DNA of 64,000 bases from Verrucomicrobia bacterium LP2A (GTDB lineage: Bacteria > Verrucomicrobiota > Verrucomicrobiia > Methylacidiphilales > Methylacidiphilaceae), in assembly GCA_000526255.1 (NCBI GenBank), contig JAFS01000001.1, positions 868,001 through 932,000 of the forward strand. Direction: 5' to 3'. The notes under the pieces were generated by a model. That model had not been told where the DNA came from, ran no database searches, and worked only from the letters and a program-made list of their open reading frames with translations. Positions 25,418 to 33,777 of this stretch are shown here, piece after piece. Made by a program: the position numbers and the translations under genes. Position 1 is the first letter of the stretch. Each line of letters begins with the position of its first letter.

Positions 25418-26479
25418 GTGGCATCTTTCCTGCTGGGAGAATTGGCCGATCTGGTTGATGGCGAAGTCCACGGCGAAAGAAAGACGGTCATCCGGGGAGT
25501 CTCCGCCCTGGAGTCCGCGGAAGAGGGAGAGATCTCCTTCTACGCGAACCCCAGGTACGCGAAGGCTGCGCGCCAGACCAAGGCATCGGCGCTCCTGGTG
25601 AATCGGGAACTTTCCGGGGAGTTCCCGTGCGCCTTGGTCCGCGTCGAGTCGCCCTCCCTGGCCTTTTCCAAGGTGGTTGCGCTCTTCGCTCCCCCTCCGA
25701 TTCCGTGTGCGCCAGGCGTCCATCCGATGGCAGTACTCTCACCCGAGGCCCGGCTCGAGCCGGGGGTCCACATCGGCCCCCAAGCTGTCGTCGAAGCCGG
25801 AGTGCATCTGGGTGCAGGAACCACGATCGGCGCCGGTTGCTTTATCGGTGCCGAGACCGTCCTGGGGGAGCAGTGCTTCCTCCACCCGCGCGTCGTCGTC
25901 CGCGAGCGGTGCAGGATCGGCAAGCGGGTGATCCTCCATTCCGGTGCCGTGATCGGCTCCGATGGATTCGGCTACGAATTTTCCGGCGGCCGCCATCGGA
26001 AGATTCCGCAGACCGGGACGGTCCAGATCGATGACGACGTCGAGATCGGAGCGAACGCCACGATCGACCGGGGACGCTTTGGCAAGACCTGGATCCAGGA
26101 AGGCTGCAAGATCGACAATCTTGTCCAGATCGCCCACAACGTCGTCCTGGGACCTCACTCCCTGATCGTCGCCCAAACGGGAATTTCCGGCAGCACAACC
26201 CTTGGCTCGCGCGTCACGCTCGCCGGCCAAGTCGGCCTCGCGGGCCATCTCCATATCGGCGACGGTGCCGTCATCACCGCTCAATCGGGCATCACCAAGG
26301 ATGTGCCTCCCGGAGCCGTTCTCTCGGGCCGCCATGGGCGTCCTGCGAACGAAACCCTCCGGCTGGAAGCCCTCTATCTCCGACTCCCCGAGATCTGGCA
26401 TCGGCTCCGGGAGCTGGAAAAGCGGCTCGGGACGGGAGTCGTCGACTCCGAACCTCACTCCCGCTCGGGCCGCCCATGA
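25418..26479 (+). CDS. lpxD: UDP-3-O-(3-hydroxyacyl)glucosamine N-acyltransferase
   Basis: A 353-residue LpxD. The N-terminal uridine-binding domain (to about residue 105) is followed by a left-handed beta-helix with hexapeptide repeats (GVHIGPQAVVEAGVHLGAGTT), the GSDGFGYEF segment and NLVQIAHNVVLG carrying the catalytic His. It adds the second acyl chain in lipid A synthesis. The GTG start is 12 bases after skp, and its stop overlaps the hom ATG. Confidence 0.94.
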   Translation: MASFLLGELADLVDGEVHGERKTVIRGVSALESAEEGEISFYANPRYAKAARQTKASALLVNRELSGEFPCALVRVESPSLAFSKVVALFAPPPIPCAPGVHPMAVLSPEARLEPGVHIGPQAVVEAGVHLGAGTTIGAGCFIGAETVLGEQCFLHPRVVVRERCRIGKRVILHSGAVIGSDGFGYEFSGGRHRKIPQTGTVQIDDDVEIGANATIDRGRFGKTWIQEGCKIDNLVQIAHNVVLGPHSLIVAQTGISGSTTLGSRVTLAGQVGLAGHLHIGDGAVITAQSGITKDVPPGAVLSGRHGRPANETLRLEALYLRLPEIWHRLRELEKRLGTGVVDSEPHSRSGRP

Positions 26480-27807
26480 ATGCGCTGCGGATCGGCCTGG
26501 TTGGACTGGGGACGGTCGGGACCAGCGTCTGGAACAATCTCCGTTCCCAAGAAGAGCTTCTCTCCCGGCGCTGCGGGAAAGCGCTCCGCATCGAAAAGGT
26601 TGCGGAGAAGGACCGCGAACGGGCTCGGGAAGCCGGCGTTCCCGAATCCCAATGGACCAGCGACTGGCGGGATCTGGCGCTCGACCCCTCCTTGGATGTC
26701 GTGGTTGAGCTCATCGGGGGGACTGGGATCGCCGCCGATCTCATCCGGGAAAGCCTCTTCCATGGAAAGGATGTGGTCACCGCTAACAAGGCGCTCCTGG
26801 CGGAACGGGGAAAGGAGCTCACCGCCTTCGCCGCCGAGCGGGGCAGGCGCCTCCTCTTCGAAGCGAGCGTCGCCGGCGGCATCCCTCTGCTCTTGGCACT
26901 GAGGGAGGGATTGATTGCCAACGAGATCCTCTCTCTTCACGGCATCATCAACGGGACCTGCAATTACCTCCTTTCCGCCATGGCCTCCCGCAGTCTTCCG
27001 TACCGGGAAGCGCTCCGGGAAGCGAAGGAGCTCGGCTACGCGGAGGCCGACGAGACCCTCGACGTGGCCGGTCATGACACCGCCCACAAAGCGGTCCTTC
27101 TTTCGGCCCTCGCCTACGGCTTCTGGCCGAGGCTCGAGGAGGTTCACACCGAAGGGATCCAGCACATCGACCCGCTCGACCTCCATTTCGCCCAGGAGCT
27201 CGGATACAGCTTGAAGCTCCTTGCCATCCTCCGAAGCCACCCGACGAGAGGGGAGATCGAGGTGCGCGTCCACCCGACCCTGCTCCGAAAAGGCCACCTC
27301 CTGAGCTCGGTGAGCGGCGTCTTCAACGCCGTTGCCGTCTGGGGAGACGTGGTCGGCGAAACCCTCTTCTACGGACGCGGAGCGGGCGGGGACCCGACGT
27401 CGAGCGCCGTCTTGAGCGATCTTGCGTCCCTCGCCTCGGGGGAAGTCTCCGCCCGGGAAGTTACCTCTTCCTCGGTCCGGCAGGCCGCGCTCTCGCTGCG
27501 ACCCATGGCGCGGATCTTCTCCCGTTACTACGTTCGCTTTCTCGTGGAAGACCGTCCCGGTGTCCTGGCCGAGATCGCTCGCGTCTTTGCCGCGGAGAAG
27601 ATCAGCATCTCCTCGGTCATCCAGCCGGAAGGGCATCGAGGCAAGACCGTCCCGCTCATCGTCCCGCTCATCGTCCTGCTCCATCGCTCCCGGGAGGCCG
27701 ACGTCCAGCGGGCCTGCCGGATCATCGAAACCCTTCCCACCGTGAAAGAGCCGGCGATTCTCCTGCGCGTGGAAGATCTCGAGCCGGAAGAGGAGCAAGC
27801 CTCATGA
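26476..27807 (+). CDS. hom: Homoserine dehydrogenase
   Basis: A 443-residue three-domain enzyme: NAD(P) domain ([14 protein letters not shown]), catalytic domain with [28 protein letters not shown] and the [17 protein letters not shown] signature, and a C-terminal ACT domain ([20 protein letters not shown]) for feedback control by threonine. It reduces aspartate semialdehyde to homoserine. It overlaps lpxD and thrC by four bases each, tying amino-acid genes to an envelope operon. Confidence 0.95.
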   Translation: MNALRIGLVGLGTVGTSVWNNLRSQEELLSRRCGKALRIEKVAEKDRERAREAGVPESQWTSDWRDLALDPSLDVVVELIGGTGIAADLIRESLFHGKDVVTANKALLAERGKELTAFAAERGRRLLFEASVAGGIPLLLALREGLIANEILSLHGIINGTCNYLLSAMASRSLPYREALREAKELGYAEADETLDVAGHDTAHKAVLLSALAYGFWPRLEEVHTEGIQHIDPLDLHFAQELGYSLKLLAILRSHPTRGEIEVRVHPTLLRKGHLLSSVSGVFNAVAVWGDVVGETLFYGRGAGGDPTSSAVLSDLASLASGEVSAREVTSSSVRQAALSLRPMARIFSRYYVRFLVEDRPGVLAEIARVFAAEKISISSVIQPEGHRGKTVPLIVPLIVLLHRSREADVQRACRIIETLPTVKEPAILLRVEDLEPEEEQAS

Positions 27808-28868
27808 GGCCGTGGGCGGGCGTCATCGCGGCGTATCGGGATCGGCTTGCGCTTCCGGAGGGAACTCCGGATTTCACCCTCCTGGAGGGCAATACCCCCC
27901 TCATCCCCTCGGCGGCGCTGCAGAGGAGCCTGCCGGGAAATCTCACAATCTTCTTCAAGTACGAAGGACTCAACCCGACCGGCTCCTTCAAGGACCGCGG
28001 CATGGTCGTGGCGTTTGCCCGGGCCCTGGCGCGGAAGGCTCGCATCTGCCTCTGTGCCAGCACCGGCAACACGGCGGCGTCGGCGGCCGCCTATGCGGCC
28101 CGCTCCGGTCTCCGCTGCATCGTCCTCCTTCCCGAGGGGAGCATCGCCCGTGGGAAGCTCGCACAGGCCGCGATGCACGGGGCTACGATCGTTTCGATTT
28201 CCGGCCCCTTCGACAACGCGATGCGGATGGCGCAGGAGCTCGTGCGGCAGCGGCCGGAGATCGAGCTGGTCAACTCGGTCAACCCATTTCGGATCGAAGG
28301 CCAGAAGACGGCCGCCTTCGAAATCTCCGACACCCTGGGCGACGCTCCCGACTTCCACTTCCTGCCCGTGGGCAACGCGGGCAACATCACCGCCTACTGG
28401 AAGGGCTACCGGGAATATGCGGATGTGGGAAGAATTGCACGGCTGCCGCGGATGGTCGGCTTTCAGGCAGCGGGAGCCGCTCCGATCGTCGAGGGACGAG
28501 TCGTCTCCGATCCGCAAACCGTCGCTTCAGCGATCCGCATCGGCAACCCCGCGAGCTGGAAGGGAGCGCTCGCCGCGGCAAGCGACTCGGGCGGATGGTT
28601 CGGCTCGGTCACCGACGACGAGATCCTCGATGCCTATCAATTCCTCGCCCGGGAGGAGGGCGTCTTCGTCGAACCCGCTTCCGCGGCGGGAGTGGCAGGA
28701 CTTCGCAAGGAGGCCGCCCAGGGGCGCATCCCCCCCGGCAGCCACGTCGTCATCACCTTGACCGGCCACGGACTCAAGGACCCGGACGTGGCCGCGCGTG
28801 TCGCTGCTCCCAAGCCGATCTCGATCGGACCGACGCTCGACGAGCTTGTGCACGCCATCGAGACCTGA
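27804..28868 (+). CDS. thrC: Threonine synthase
   Basis: A 354-residue PLP fold-type II enzyme. [10 protein letters not shown] carries the PLP Lys63, then [30 protein letters not shown], a [19 protein letters not shown] segment and [10 protein letters not shown]. It converts O-phosphohomoserine to threonine. It follows hom with a four-base overlap. Confidence 0.94.
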   Translation: MRPWAGVIAAYRDRLALPEGTPDFTLLEGNTPLIPSAALQRSLPGNLTIFFKYEGLNPTGSFKDRGMVVAFARALARKARICLCASTGNTAASAAAYAARSGLRCIVLLPEGSIARGKLAQAAMHGATIVSISGPFDNAMRMAQELVRQRPEIELVNSVNPFRIEGQKTAAFEISDTLGDAPDFHFLPVGNAGNITAYWKGYREYADVGRIARLPRMVGFQAAGAAPIVEGRVVSDPQTVASAIRIGNPASWKGALAAASDSGGWFGSVTDDEILDAYQFLAREEGVFVEPASAAGVAGLRKEAAQGRIPPGSHVVITLTGHGLKDPDVAARVAAPKPISIGPTLDELVHAIET

Positions 28869-28891
28869 GCCCTTCTCGCCCATTCCCTTCT

Positions 28892-28921
28892 TTGACAAGG
28901 GGCGGGACGAGCGAGTAGAGT
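28892..28921 (+). promoter_or_regulatory. Candidate sigma70 promoter for the LeuC-type gene
   Basis: TTGACA at 28892-28897 and TAGAGT at 28916-28921 are separated by 18 bases and lie about 13 bases before the ATG at 28935. A transcript from here would have a very short leader. Confidence 0.4.
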
Positions 28922-28934
28922 AGCCCACTCGACC

Positions 28935-30308
28935 ATGACCCTCACCGAACAACTTCTTGCCCGGGCCAGCGGGAGAAAGATGGTTTCTCCCGGAGACAAC
29001 ATCTGGGCGAACGTCGACATCCTCCTTACCCATGACATCTGTGGTCCGGGAACCATCGGCGTCTTTCGGCGCGAATTCGGCAAATCGGCTCGGGTCTGGG
29101 ACCCGCGCAAGGTCGTCATCATCCCCGATCATTACATCTTCACTTCCGATTCCCAGTCGAACCGCAACGTCGACCTCCTCCGCGAATTCGCACGCGACCA
29201 GCAGCTGCCCTACTTCTACGACGTGATCGACGACGCGACCGGACACTGGCACTTCGACTCGTCTCGGGGCCCTCTGGCCCGCCAATATGGCGCCCGCTAC
29301 GGGGGCGTCTGCCATACCGCCGCTCCCGAGCGAGGCCATGTCCGGCCGGGGGAGATCTTCCTGGGCACGGACAGCCACACCTGCACCGCCGGAGCCTTCA
29401 ACCTTTTCGCTACCGGCATCGGGAACACCGACGCTGGCTTCGTCCTGGGCACGGGGAAACTTCTCCTCAAGGTCCCCCCCACCCTGCGCTTCCGGCTGGA
29501 AGGCGAGCTTCCCAAGGGAGTCATGGCGAAGGACGTGATTCTCGAGATCATCGGGCGGATCGGATTCGATGGGGCGACCTACTGCGCCATGCAGTTCGAC
29601 GGCCCCGGAGTCGCCAGCCTTTCGATCGAGGACCGGATGACCATCGCCAACATGGCGATCGAGGCGGGGGGCAAGAACGGCATCTTCCCGGCCGACGAAA
29701 AGACCCTCGACTTCGTGCGGCAAGGCTGCGCGCGCAACGGCACCCATCCGAAATTCGAGCCGGTGGAACCCGATCCGGACGCGCGCTTTCTCTCCGAGCA
29801 GACCATCGATCTTTCCACCCTTGAGCCGACCGTCGCCCAACCGCCCAACCCCGGCAACCGGGAGCTCGCGGAGCGTCTCTCCTCGGTGCGGATCGACCGC
29901 GCCTACCTCGGCTCCTGCACAGGCGGAAAGCTCTCCGACTTCCTCGCTTTTGCGCAGATCCTCGAGGGCAAGCAGGTGGCGGTGGAGACCTTTGCCGTCC
30001 CCGCCACGCCGAACGTCGTCGCCGAGCTCCATCAGCGACAGATCGGCGGGAAAAGCGTCTGGGAGATCCTGAGCTCTGCCGGCGTCCGCCTCACCGAGAA
30101 CGCCTCTTGCGCCGCCTGTCTGGGCGGCCCCATGGACACTTTCGGGCGGCTCGATCGGCCGATGGTCTGCATTTCAGCGACCAACCGGAACTTTCCGGGA
30201 CGGATGGGCCACAAGGAATCCAAGGTCTACCTGGCTTCCCCCTACACCGTCGCCGCCTCCGCGCTGACCGGCCGAATCACCGATCCACGGGAATACCTGC
30301 CTTCGTGA
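28935..30308 (+). CDS. Aconitase-superfamily dehydratase, LeuC/homoaconitase large-subunit type
   Basis: A 457-residue aconitase-fold large subunit. The [4Fe-4S] cysteine contexts are GTDSHTCTAGAF, LGSCTGGKLSDF and NASCAACLGGPMDTFG, with the substrate Arg region SATNRNFPGRMG. This matches 3-isopropylmalate dehydratase large subunits and the related homoaconitase and 2,3-dimethylmalate dehydratase enzymes. No small-subunit gene follows here, so its partner (LeuD-type) is elsewhere and the exact substrate is not fixed. Its stop overlaps the GTG of a lipoprotein gene. Confidence 0.85.
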   Translation: MTLTEQLLARASGRKMVSPGDNIWANVDILLTHDICGPGTIGVFRREFGKSARVWDPRKVVIIPDHYIFTSDSQSNRNVDLLREFARDQQLPYFYDVIDDATGHWHFDSSRGPLARQYGARYGGVCHTAAPERGHVRPGEIFLGTDSHTCTAGAFNLFATGIGNTDAGFVLGTGKLLLKVPPTLRFRLEGELPKGVMAKDVILEIIGRIGFDGATYCAMQFDGPGVASLSIEDRMTIANMAIEAGGKNGIFPADEKTLDFVRQGCARNGTHPKFEPVEPDPDARFLSEQTIDLSTLEPTVAQPPNPGNRELAERLSSVRIDRAYLGSCTGGKLSDFLAFAQILEGKQVAVETFAVPATPNVVAELHQRQIGGKSVWEILSSAGVRLTENASCAACLGGPMDTFGRLDRPMVCISATNRNFPGRMGHKESKVYLASPYTVAASALTGRITDPREYLPS

Positions 30309-32407
30309 ACCTTTCCTTCGCTCGCCTCCTGCTGGGCACTTCCGCCCTCGCCTGCGCCTTTGTGCTGAGCCTTTCGGGATGCGCAACGGTCATCGGAGGC
30401 TACGACCTCGTCACCAGGAACGACGCCCCACTCTATTACCAGGGTCCCGGCCAGGAAGTGCCCGACACCTACCTCGATAAGGGAACCCGGGTAAAGATCC
30501 TTCAATCGGCGGGCGCTTACGCTCGCGTCGAAACGACTCGGGGCGTACGCGGCTTTATCCGTCTCTCCGACCTGGAAAAAGGGCCGGAGCAAGCCGGAAC
30601 GGGGGCCTACGGCGGTGGCTCGATGGGCAGCGGCGGAATGTATTGACGGGCTCCGACCCCTCTCAAAATCTCCTTGCCATGGGTCGATCGCCGCAGTTCT
30701 CTCGTTTGTTCCCCTGAGGACAGGTGCCAGAGCGGTTGATTGGGCACGCCTGGAAAGCGTGTGGCCGTCAAAAACGGCCCGAGGGTTCGAATCCCTCCCT
30801 GTCCGCCATTTCAGTCCTTGAGTGGGCACTGAATTTACGCTGTTTTTCGCTGTGAGCGTCTGGAGCAGCCGGGACTTCGATCCCATGATCCGAACCTCGC
30901 CGTCCGCCACCTCGACGCGCTGGGCGAGCGCGCGGAGGTGGTCGCGGCGGTAGCCGCCGCCTTCGAGCCGGATGCGCTGGCGGGCTGTCTTGGCGAAGGT
31001 GCGGACCATCTGCGGGGTGATGGCCTTGGCCCCGGAGTGGTCGAGCATGGCCTGGGCGCGTTCGGCGTCGGCCTTCGCCTGATCGCGGATAGCCTTCAGG
31101 CCGTCGATGCGGTCTTTCAGGGCCGGATCGTCGATGTCGGCCACGCCCGCCTCAATGGCGTCGTAGAGGCGTTTGAGGCGCAGTTCCGATTCGGCGGCGC
31201 GCTTGTTCAGTTCGGCGATATGCTCGCGGCGGCGCTCGGATTGCTCCTGCCGTCGGTAGAGAACGCTAGCGAGAATGGTTTCCAGCCGCTCGGGCTGGAG
31301 AAGCTGGTCTTCGAGGTGACTGGCGACAAGATCGTCGAGCTTATCCATCGGCACCGCCATGCCCTCGCAAGCGGTCGGCCCCTGCCGGGCTTTCATCGAA
31401 CAGCCGTAATAGCGGTAACGCCCGCCCTTGCCGGTGCGGATGGTCATGGCCCCGCCGCACTTGGCGCAATGAATCAAGCCGGTGAGCATGGTCGGGCCGC
31501 TGATGACGGCGGATGGCACGACCTTCGGATTGCGGGCCTTTAAGAGCGCTTGCACGGTGTCGAACGTCTCACGGTCGATGATCGGCGGGACCGGAACCGT
31601 GACGATCTCGCTGACGGGTTTCAGTTCCTTGGTCTTGCTACGCTTGTTGAACTCGTGTTCGCCCATATAGGTGCGGCGGGTCAGGATGCGGTGAACCTGG
31701 CCGATGCCCCAGCGGCCACCGTCGCGGGTGAAGATGCGGCGGTTGTTGAGATAGGAGACGATGTTCTTGACGCCCATCTGGCCGGTCGTGCCGTCGCCTT
31801 CCAGCGCCAGCCGGTAGATCAGCCGTACGGTGTCGGCGTGGAGCGGGTCGATCTCCAGTTTCTTCTTGGTCTTGGCCCCGCGCTGCTCGGCCGCGACGAC
31901 GCGGTAGCCGATAGGGGGGAGCGAGCCGTTCCAGAAGCCTTGGCGGGCGTTCTCCTTCAAAGCCCGTATGACGTGCTTGGCGTTTTCCTTGGACTGGTAT
32001 TCGTCGAACAGCGCCATGATCTGCCGCATCATGACGTGCATGGGGTCATCCCCCATTTCCTGCGTGATCGAGACCAGCTTGACGCCGTTCTTGGCGAGCT
32101 TGCGGACGTAGAACTCAAGCTCGAAGTGATCGCGGAAGAAACGGCTGAACGAATGAACCACTACCACGTCGAACGGTGCAGGTTTAGACGTGCCGGCCTC
32201 GATCATCCGCTGGAACTCCGGGCGGCGGTCGTTGGTGGCGGATGCGCCTGGCTCCACATAGGTTTCGACAAGCTGATAGCCGCGTGAGGCGCAGTGCGCT
32301 TCGCCCTGCCGTTTCTGGTCGGGGATCGAAACATCATGCTCGGCCTGCCGCGCCGTCGAAACGCGCAAATAGAGGGCGGCGCGCAGAGGGATTGTGGAAA
32401 CGGTCAT
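30242..32407 (-). CDS. Large serine recombinase, C-terminus fused to antisense tRNA-Ser
   Basis: Resolvase-type catalytic domain at residues 1-150 (ALYLRVSTARQAEHD with Ser17; SRFFRDHFELEFYVRKL), a recombinase domain (about 170-290), a zinc ribbon (HCAKCGGAM, then YYGCSMKARQG; about 315-350) and a coiled coil (about 375-450). Family-like sequence stops at KWR near residue 535 (about 30803). Related copies in the island continue KWRATTD and end soon after; here the frame runs through the reverse complement of tRNA-Ser (WRTGRDSNPR) and the lipoprotein gene to a stop at 30242. Integration probably replaced its natural tail. It probably catalysed integration next to this tRNA. Confidence 0.8.
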   Translation of the reverse strand: MTVSTIPLRAALYLRVSTARQAEHDVSIPDQKRQGEAHCASRGYQLVETYVEPGASATNDRRPEFQRMIEAGTSKPAPFDVVVVHSFSRFFRDHFELEFYVRKLAKNGVKLVSITQEMGDDPMHVMMRQIMALFDEYQSKENAKHVIRALKENARQGFWNGSLPPIGYRVVAAEQRGAKTKKKLEIDPLHADTVRLIYRLALEGDGTTGQMGVKNIVSYLNNRRIFTRDGGRWGIGQVHRILTRRTYMGEHEFNKRSKTKELKPVSEIVTVPVPPIIDRETFDTVQALLKARNPKVVPSAVISGPTMLTGLIHCAKCGGAMTIRTGKGGRYRYYGCSMKARQGPTACEGMAVPMDKLDDLVASHLEDQLLQPERLETILASVLYRRQEQSERRREHIAELNKRAAESELRLKRLYDAIEAGVADIDDPALKDRIDGLKAIRDQAKADAERAQAMLDHSGAKAITPQMVRTFAKTARQRIRLEGGGYRRDHLRALAQRVEVADGEVRIMGSKSRLLQTLTAKNSVNSVPTQGLKWRTGRDSNPRAVFDGHTLSRRAQSTALAPVLRGTNERTAAIDPWQGDFERGRSPSIHSAAAHRATAVGPRSGLLRPFFQVGETDKAAYAPSRFDASVSARRLKDLYPGSLIEVGVGHFLAGTLVIEWGVVPGDEVVASDDRCASRKAQHKGAGEGGSAQQEASEGKVHEGRYSRGSVIRPVSAEAATV
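30305..30646 (+). CDS. Small SH3-like lipoprotein
   Basis: A 113-residue protein with a lipoprotein signal (hydrophobic stretch ending LSLSGC, lipobox Cys near residue 22). A bacterial SH3-like domain follows (LYYQGPGQEVPDTYLDKG, VKILQSAGAYARVETTRGVRGFI), then a Gly/Ser-rich tail. It is probably envelope-anchored. The GTG start (GTGA) overlaps the upstream stop. No specific function can be assigned. Confidence 0.65.
   Translation: MNLSFARLLLGTSALACAFVLSLSGCATVIGGYDLVTRNDAPLYYQGPGQEVPDTYLDKGTRVKILQSAGAYARVETTRGVRGFIRLSDLEKGPEQAGTGAYGGGSMGSGGMY
30718..30808 (+). tRNA. tRNA-Ser (anticodon GGA), island attachment gene
   Basis: Acceptor GGACAGG/CCTGTCC with an encoded GCCA end, anticodon stem CACGC/GCGTG with loop CTGGAAA (anticodon GGA), a long class II variable arm (GGCCGTCAAAAACGGCC) and T loop GGTTCGAAT. 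The foreign island starts directly after its CCGCCA end, and the tRNA itself stays intact. Confidence 0.95.
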
Positions 32408-32865
32408 GCCGGGTCTCCTTGTGCAGCCGCCTCGTCAGGCGACAACACGGCGACGCCGAACGGCAGGAAATGCTTCGTATTGCAGGTGACGATGACGAGT
32501 TCATGCGCTGCGGCGGTCCCGGCAATCACGGCGTCAGCCATGCCGGGATCGTGACCGGCCGCAAGCGCCTTCGCCTCCAGCCGACCGCCGATCGCGGCGG
32601 CCTGCGCGTCGAAGCCAATGATCTTGTCATCGTATGTGGAGACGAGACCACTGAGCCATGCTTTCAGGCTCGCGGCTTTCGTCGTCGCCCCCTTATGGTC
32701 GAGGAGCGCGATTCCCTTCTCGATCTCGTGGATGGAGACGACCGACAGAAATAGCCGTCCATCGGCGTCCATGCGGTCCAGCCAGTCGAGGAAATCAGTG
32801 GATGCTTCCGACTTCGACGGTGCCAGCATGGAAACGACGTTGGTGTCGAGAAGGAAGCCGCTCAA
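32404..32865 (-). CDS. PIN-domain toxin of VapC/FitB type
   Basis: A 153-residue PIN ribonuclease. Acidic residues are Asp7 (LLDTNVVS), Glu47 (SIHEIEKG) and Asp111 (MADAVIAGTAA), with a VTCNTKHF motif near the end. The spacing fits VapC/FitB toxins, which cut tRNA or rRNA when freed from the antitoxin. The start overlaps the antitoxin stop and the end overlaps the recombinase start by four bases, so toxin, antitoxin and recombinase form one operon; this could stabilise the island. Confidence 0.88.
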   Translation of the reverse strand: MSGFLLDTNVVSMLAPSKSEASTDFLDWLDRMDADGRLFLSVVSIHEIEKGIALLDHKGATTKAASLKAWLSGLVSTYDDKIIGFDAQAAAIGGRLEAKALAAGHDPGMADAVIAGTAAAHELVIVTCNTKHFLPFGVAVLSPDEAAAQGDPA

Positions 32866-33110
32866 AGTTCGACATCCCGCGATGGTTTGCGGTTGCGCGG
32901 GAACTCTCCGCCTGGGAACGTCCTGAGATAGCTGGCAAGGCCCGCCCGTTTGCGCGTCAGCGCCTTGCGTGCGATCTCCGCCGCCTCGACCGAAACCAGG
33001 GCCGCAACCGGCTTGCCATGACGGGTGATGGTCACGATCTCTCCTTTGACGGCTTCATCGACCAGGCTGGAAAATCCAGCCTTGGCGTCTCTAAGGTTGA
33101 TGGTCAGCAT
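32862..33110 (-). CDS. Phd/YefM-family antitoxin
   Basis: An 82-residue protein with a Phd-type DNA-binding N-terminus (MLTINLRDAKAGFSSLVDEAVKGE, ITRHGKPVAALVSVE) and a basic, probably disordered toxin-binding C-terminus. It pairs with the PIN toxin directly downstream. GGAGG lies six bases before the ATG. An inverted repeat overlaps the leader (33124-33145). Confidence 0.85.
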   Translation of the reverse strand: MLTINLRDAKAGFSSLVDEAVKGEIVTITRHGKPVAALVSVEAAEIARKALTRKRAGLASYLRTFPGGEFPRNRKPSRDVEL

Positions 33111-33123
33111 GTTGCGCCTCCAT

Positions 33124-33145
33124 ATGTAGACATACGTGACTACAT
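33124..33145. promoter_or_regulatory. Inverted-repeat operator upstream of the Phd/PIN operon
   Basis: ATGTAG and CTACAT form perfect 6-bp arms 10 bases apart (33124-33145), just upstream of the antitoxin ATG. Autorepression by Phd-type antitoxins at such palindromes is known; binding here is inferred. Confidence 0.5.
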
Positions 33146-33194
33146 GTAATCTATCGCAGGGAGGATTTCAACGCCGATTTCGACGCTTGGAGCA

Positions 33195-33440
33195 TCAGCC
33201 CTCGGAACCGAACAACTCATCGAACAGGTCGCCGAACCATTGCTCGAACACCTCGATCTAGGCCTCTGTGACCGGGACAGGATGGGGCCAGTCGTCGGTG
33301 ACGGTCCAGGCGGATAGGTCATGCTTGGGCGGCCTGCCGGGGAACGGCCACGGATAACCCAGCAGCGCCTCAAGCTGCTCGGACGCCGTGGGTGGCCTGA
33401 CGCGGGGAGAGCGGGAGCGCGCGCCGCGATCAGACGCCAT
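33195..33440 (-). pseudogene. Small island protein with in-frame amber codon
   Basis: From ATG 33440 the frame reads through a Pro-rich segment (GRPPKHDLSAWTVTDDWPHP) to PVPVTEA, then TAG at 33260-33258. It continues in the same frame for 20 codons as IEVFEQWFGDLFDELFGSEG to a TGA at 33195. The acidic, aromatic segment after the TAG looks coding and joins smoothly to the part before it. Family unknown. It overlaps the end of the AlpA-type gene by 11 bases and would be its operon partner. A nonsense mutation is the simple explanation. Confidence 0.45.
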
Positions 33441-33648
33441 CGAGGCTGCGCCCGCTTCCCGGCCGCCACGCCACGGGATGGGCGACCCAACGGTCGATGT
33501 CGGATTCCCGCCAGCCCGCGCCGTTGATGCTGATCCTGATCTGGGGCGGGAACGTGCCCTCGGCGATCTTGCGGTAGATGGTGGACCTTGAGAGACCCGT
33601 CCGGTGGCGGACGGTGTCCATGCGGATGATACGGTCTGGTTGGCGCAT
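33430..33648 (-). CDS. AlpA-family excisionase/transcriptional regulator
   Basis: A 72-residue single helix-turn-helix protein of AlpA type: IRMDTVRHRTGLSRSTIYRKIAEGTFPPQIRI, then WRESDIDRWV. Such proteins act as excisionase-like DNA-binding factors or activators of integrase genes on phages and islands. It is encoded between the relaxase and the recombinase operon, on the same strand. Confidence 0.85.
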   Translation of the reverse strand: MRQPDRIIRMDTVRHRTGLSRSTIYRKIAEGTFPPQIRISINGAGWRESDIDRWVAHPVAWRPGSGRSLDGV

Positions 33649-33777
33649 GGCCGCGATGCCTCCTGCTGGCTGTTCGTGGGACTGCCAGAACAGGCAAAGG
33701 CAAGGATTTGTTGTTGTGCAATAGATAGTTAGGCGTCGTAGGGCTGTGGCGAAGAGGCGGCGGTAAATAGGATGGTT

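Noticed and set aside
30242-30717. Residues after KWR of the first recombinase as a genuine protein domain
   Set aside because: They are the reverse complement of tRNA-Ser and the lipoprotein gene; the related copies end differently.
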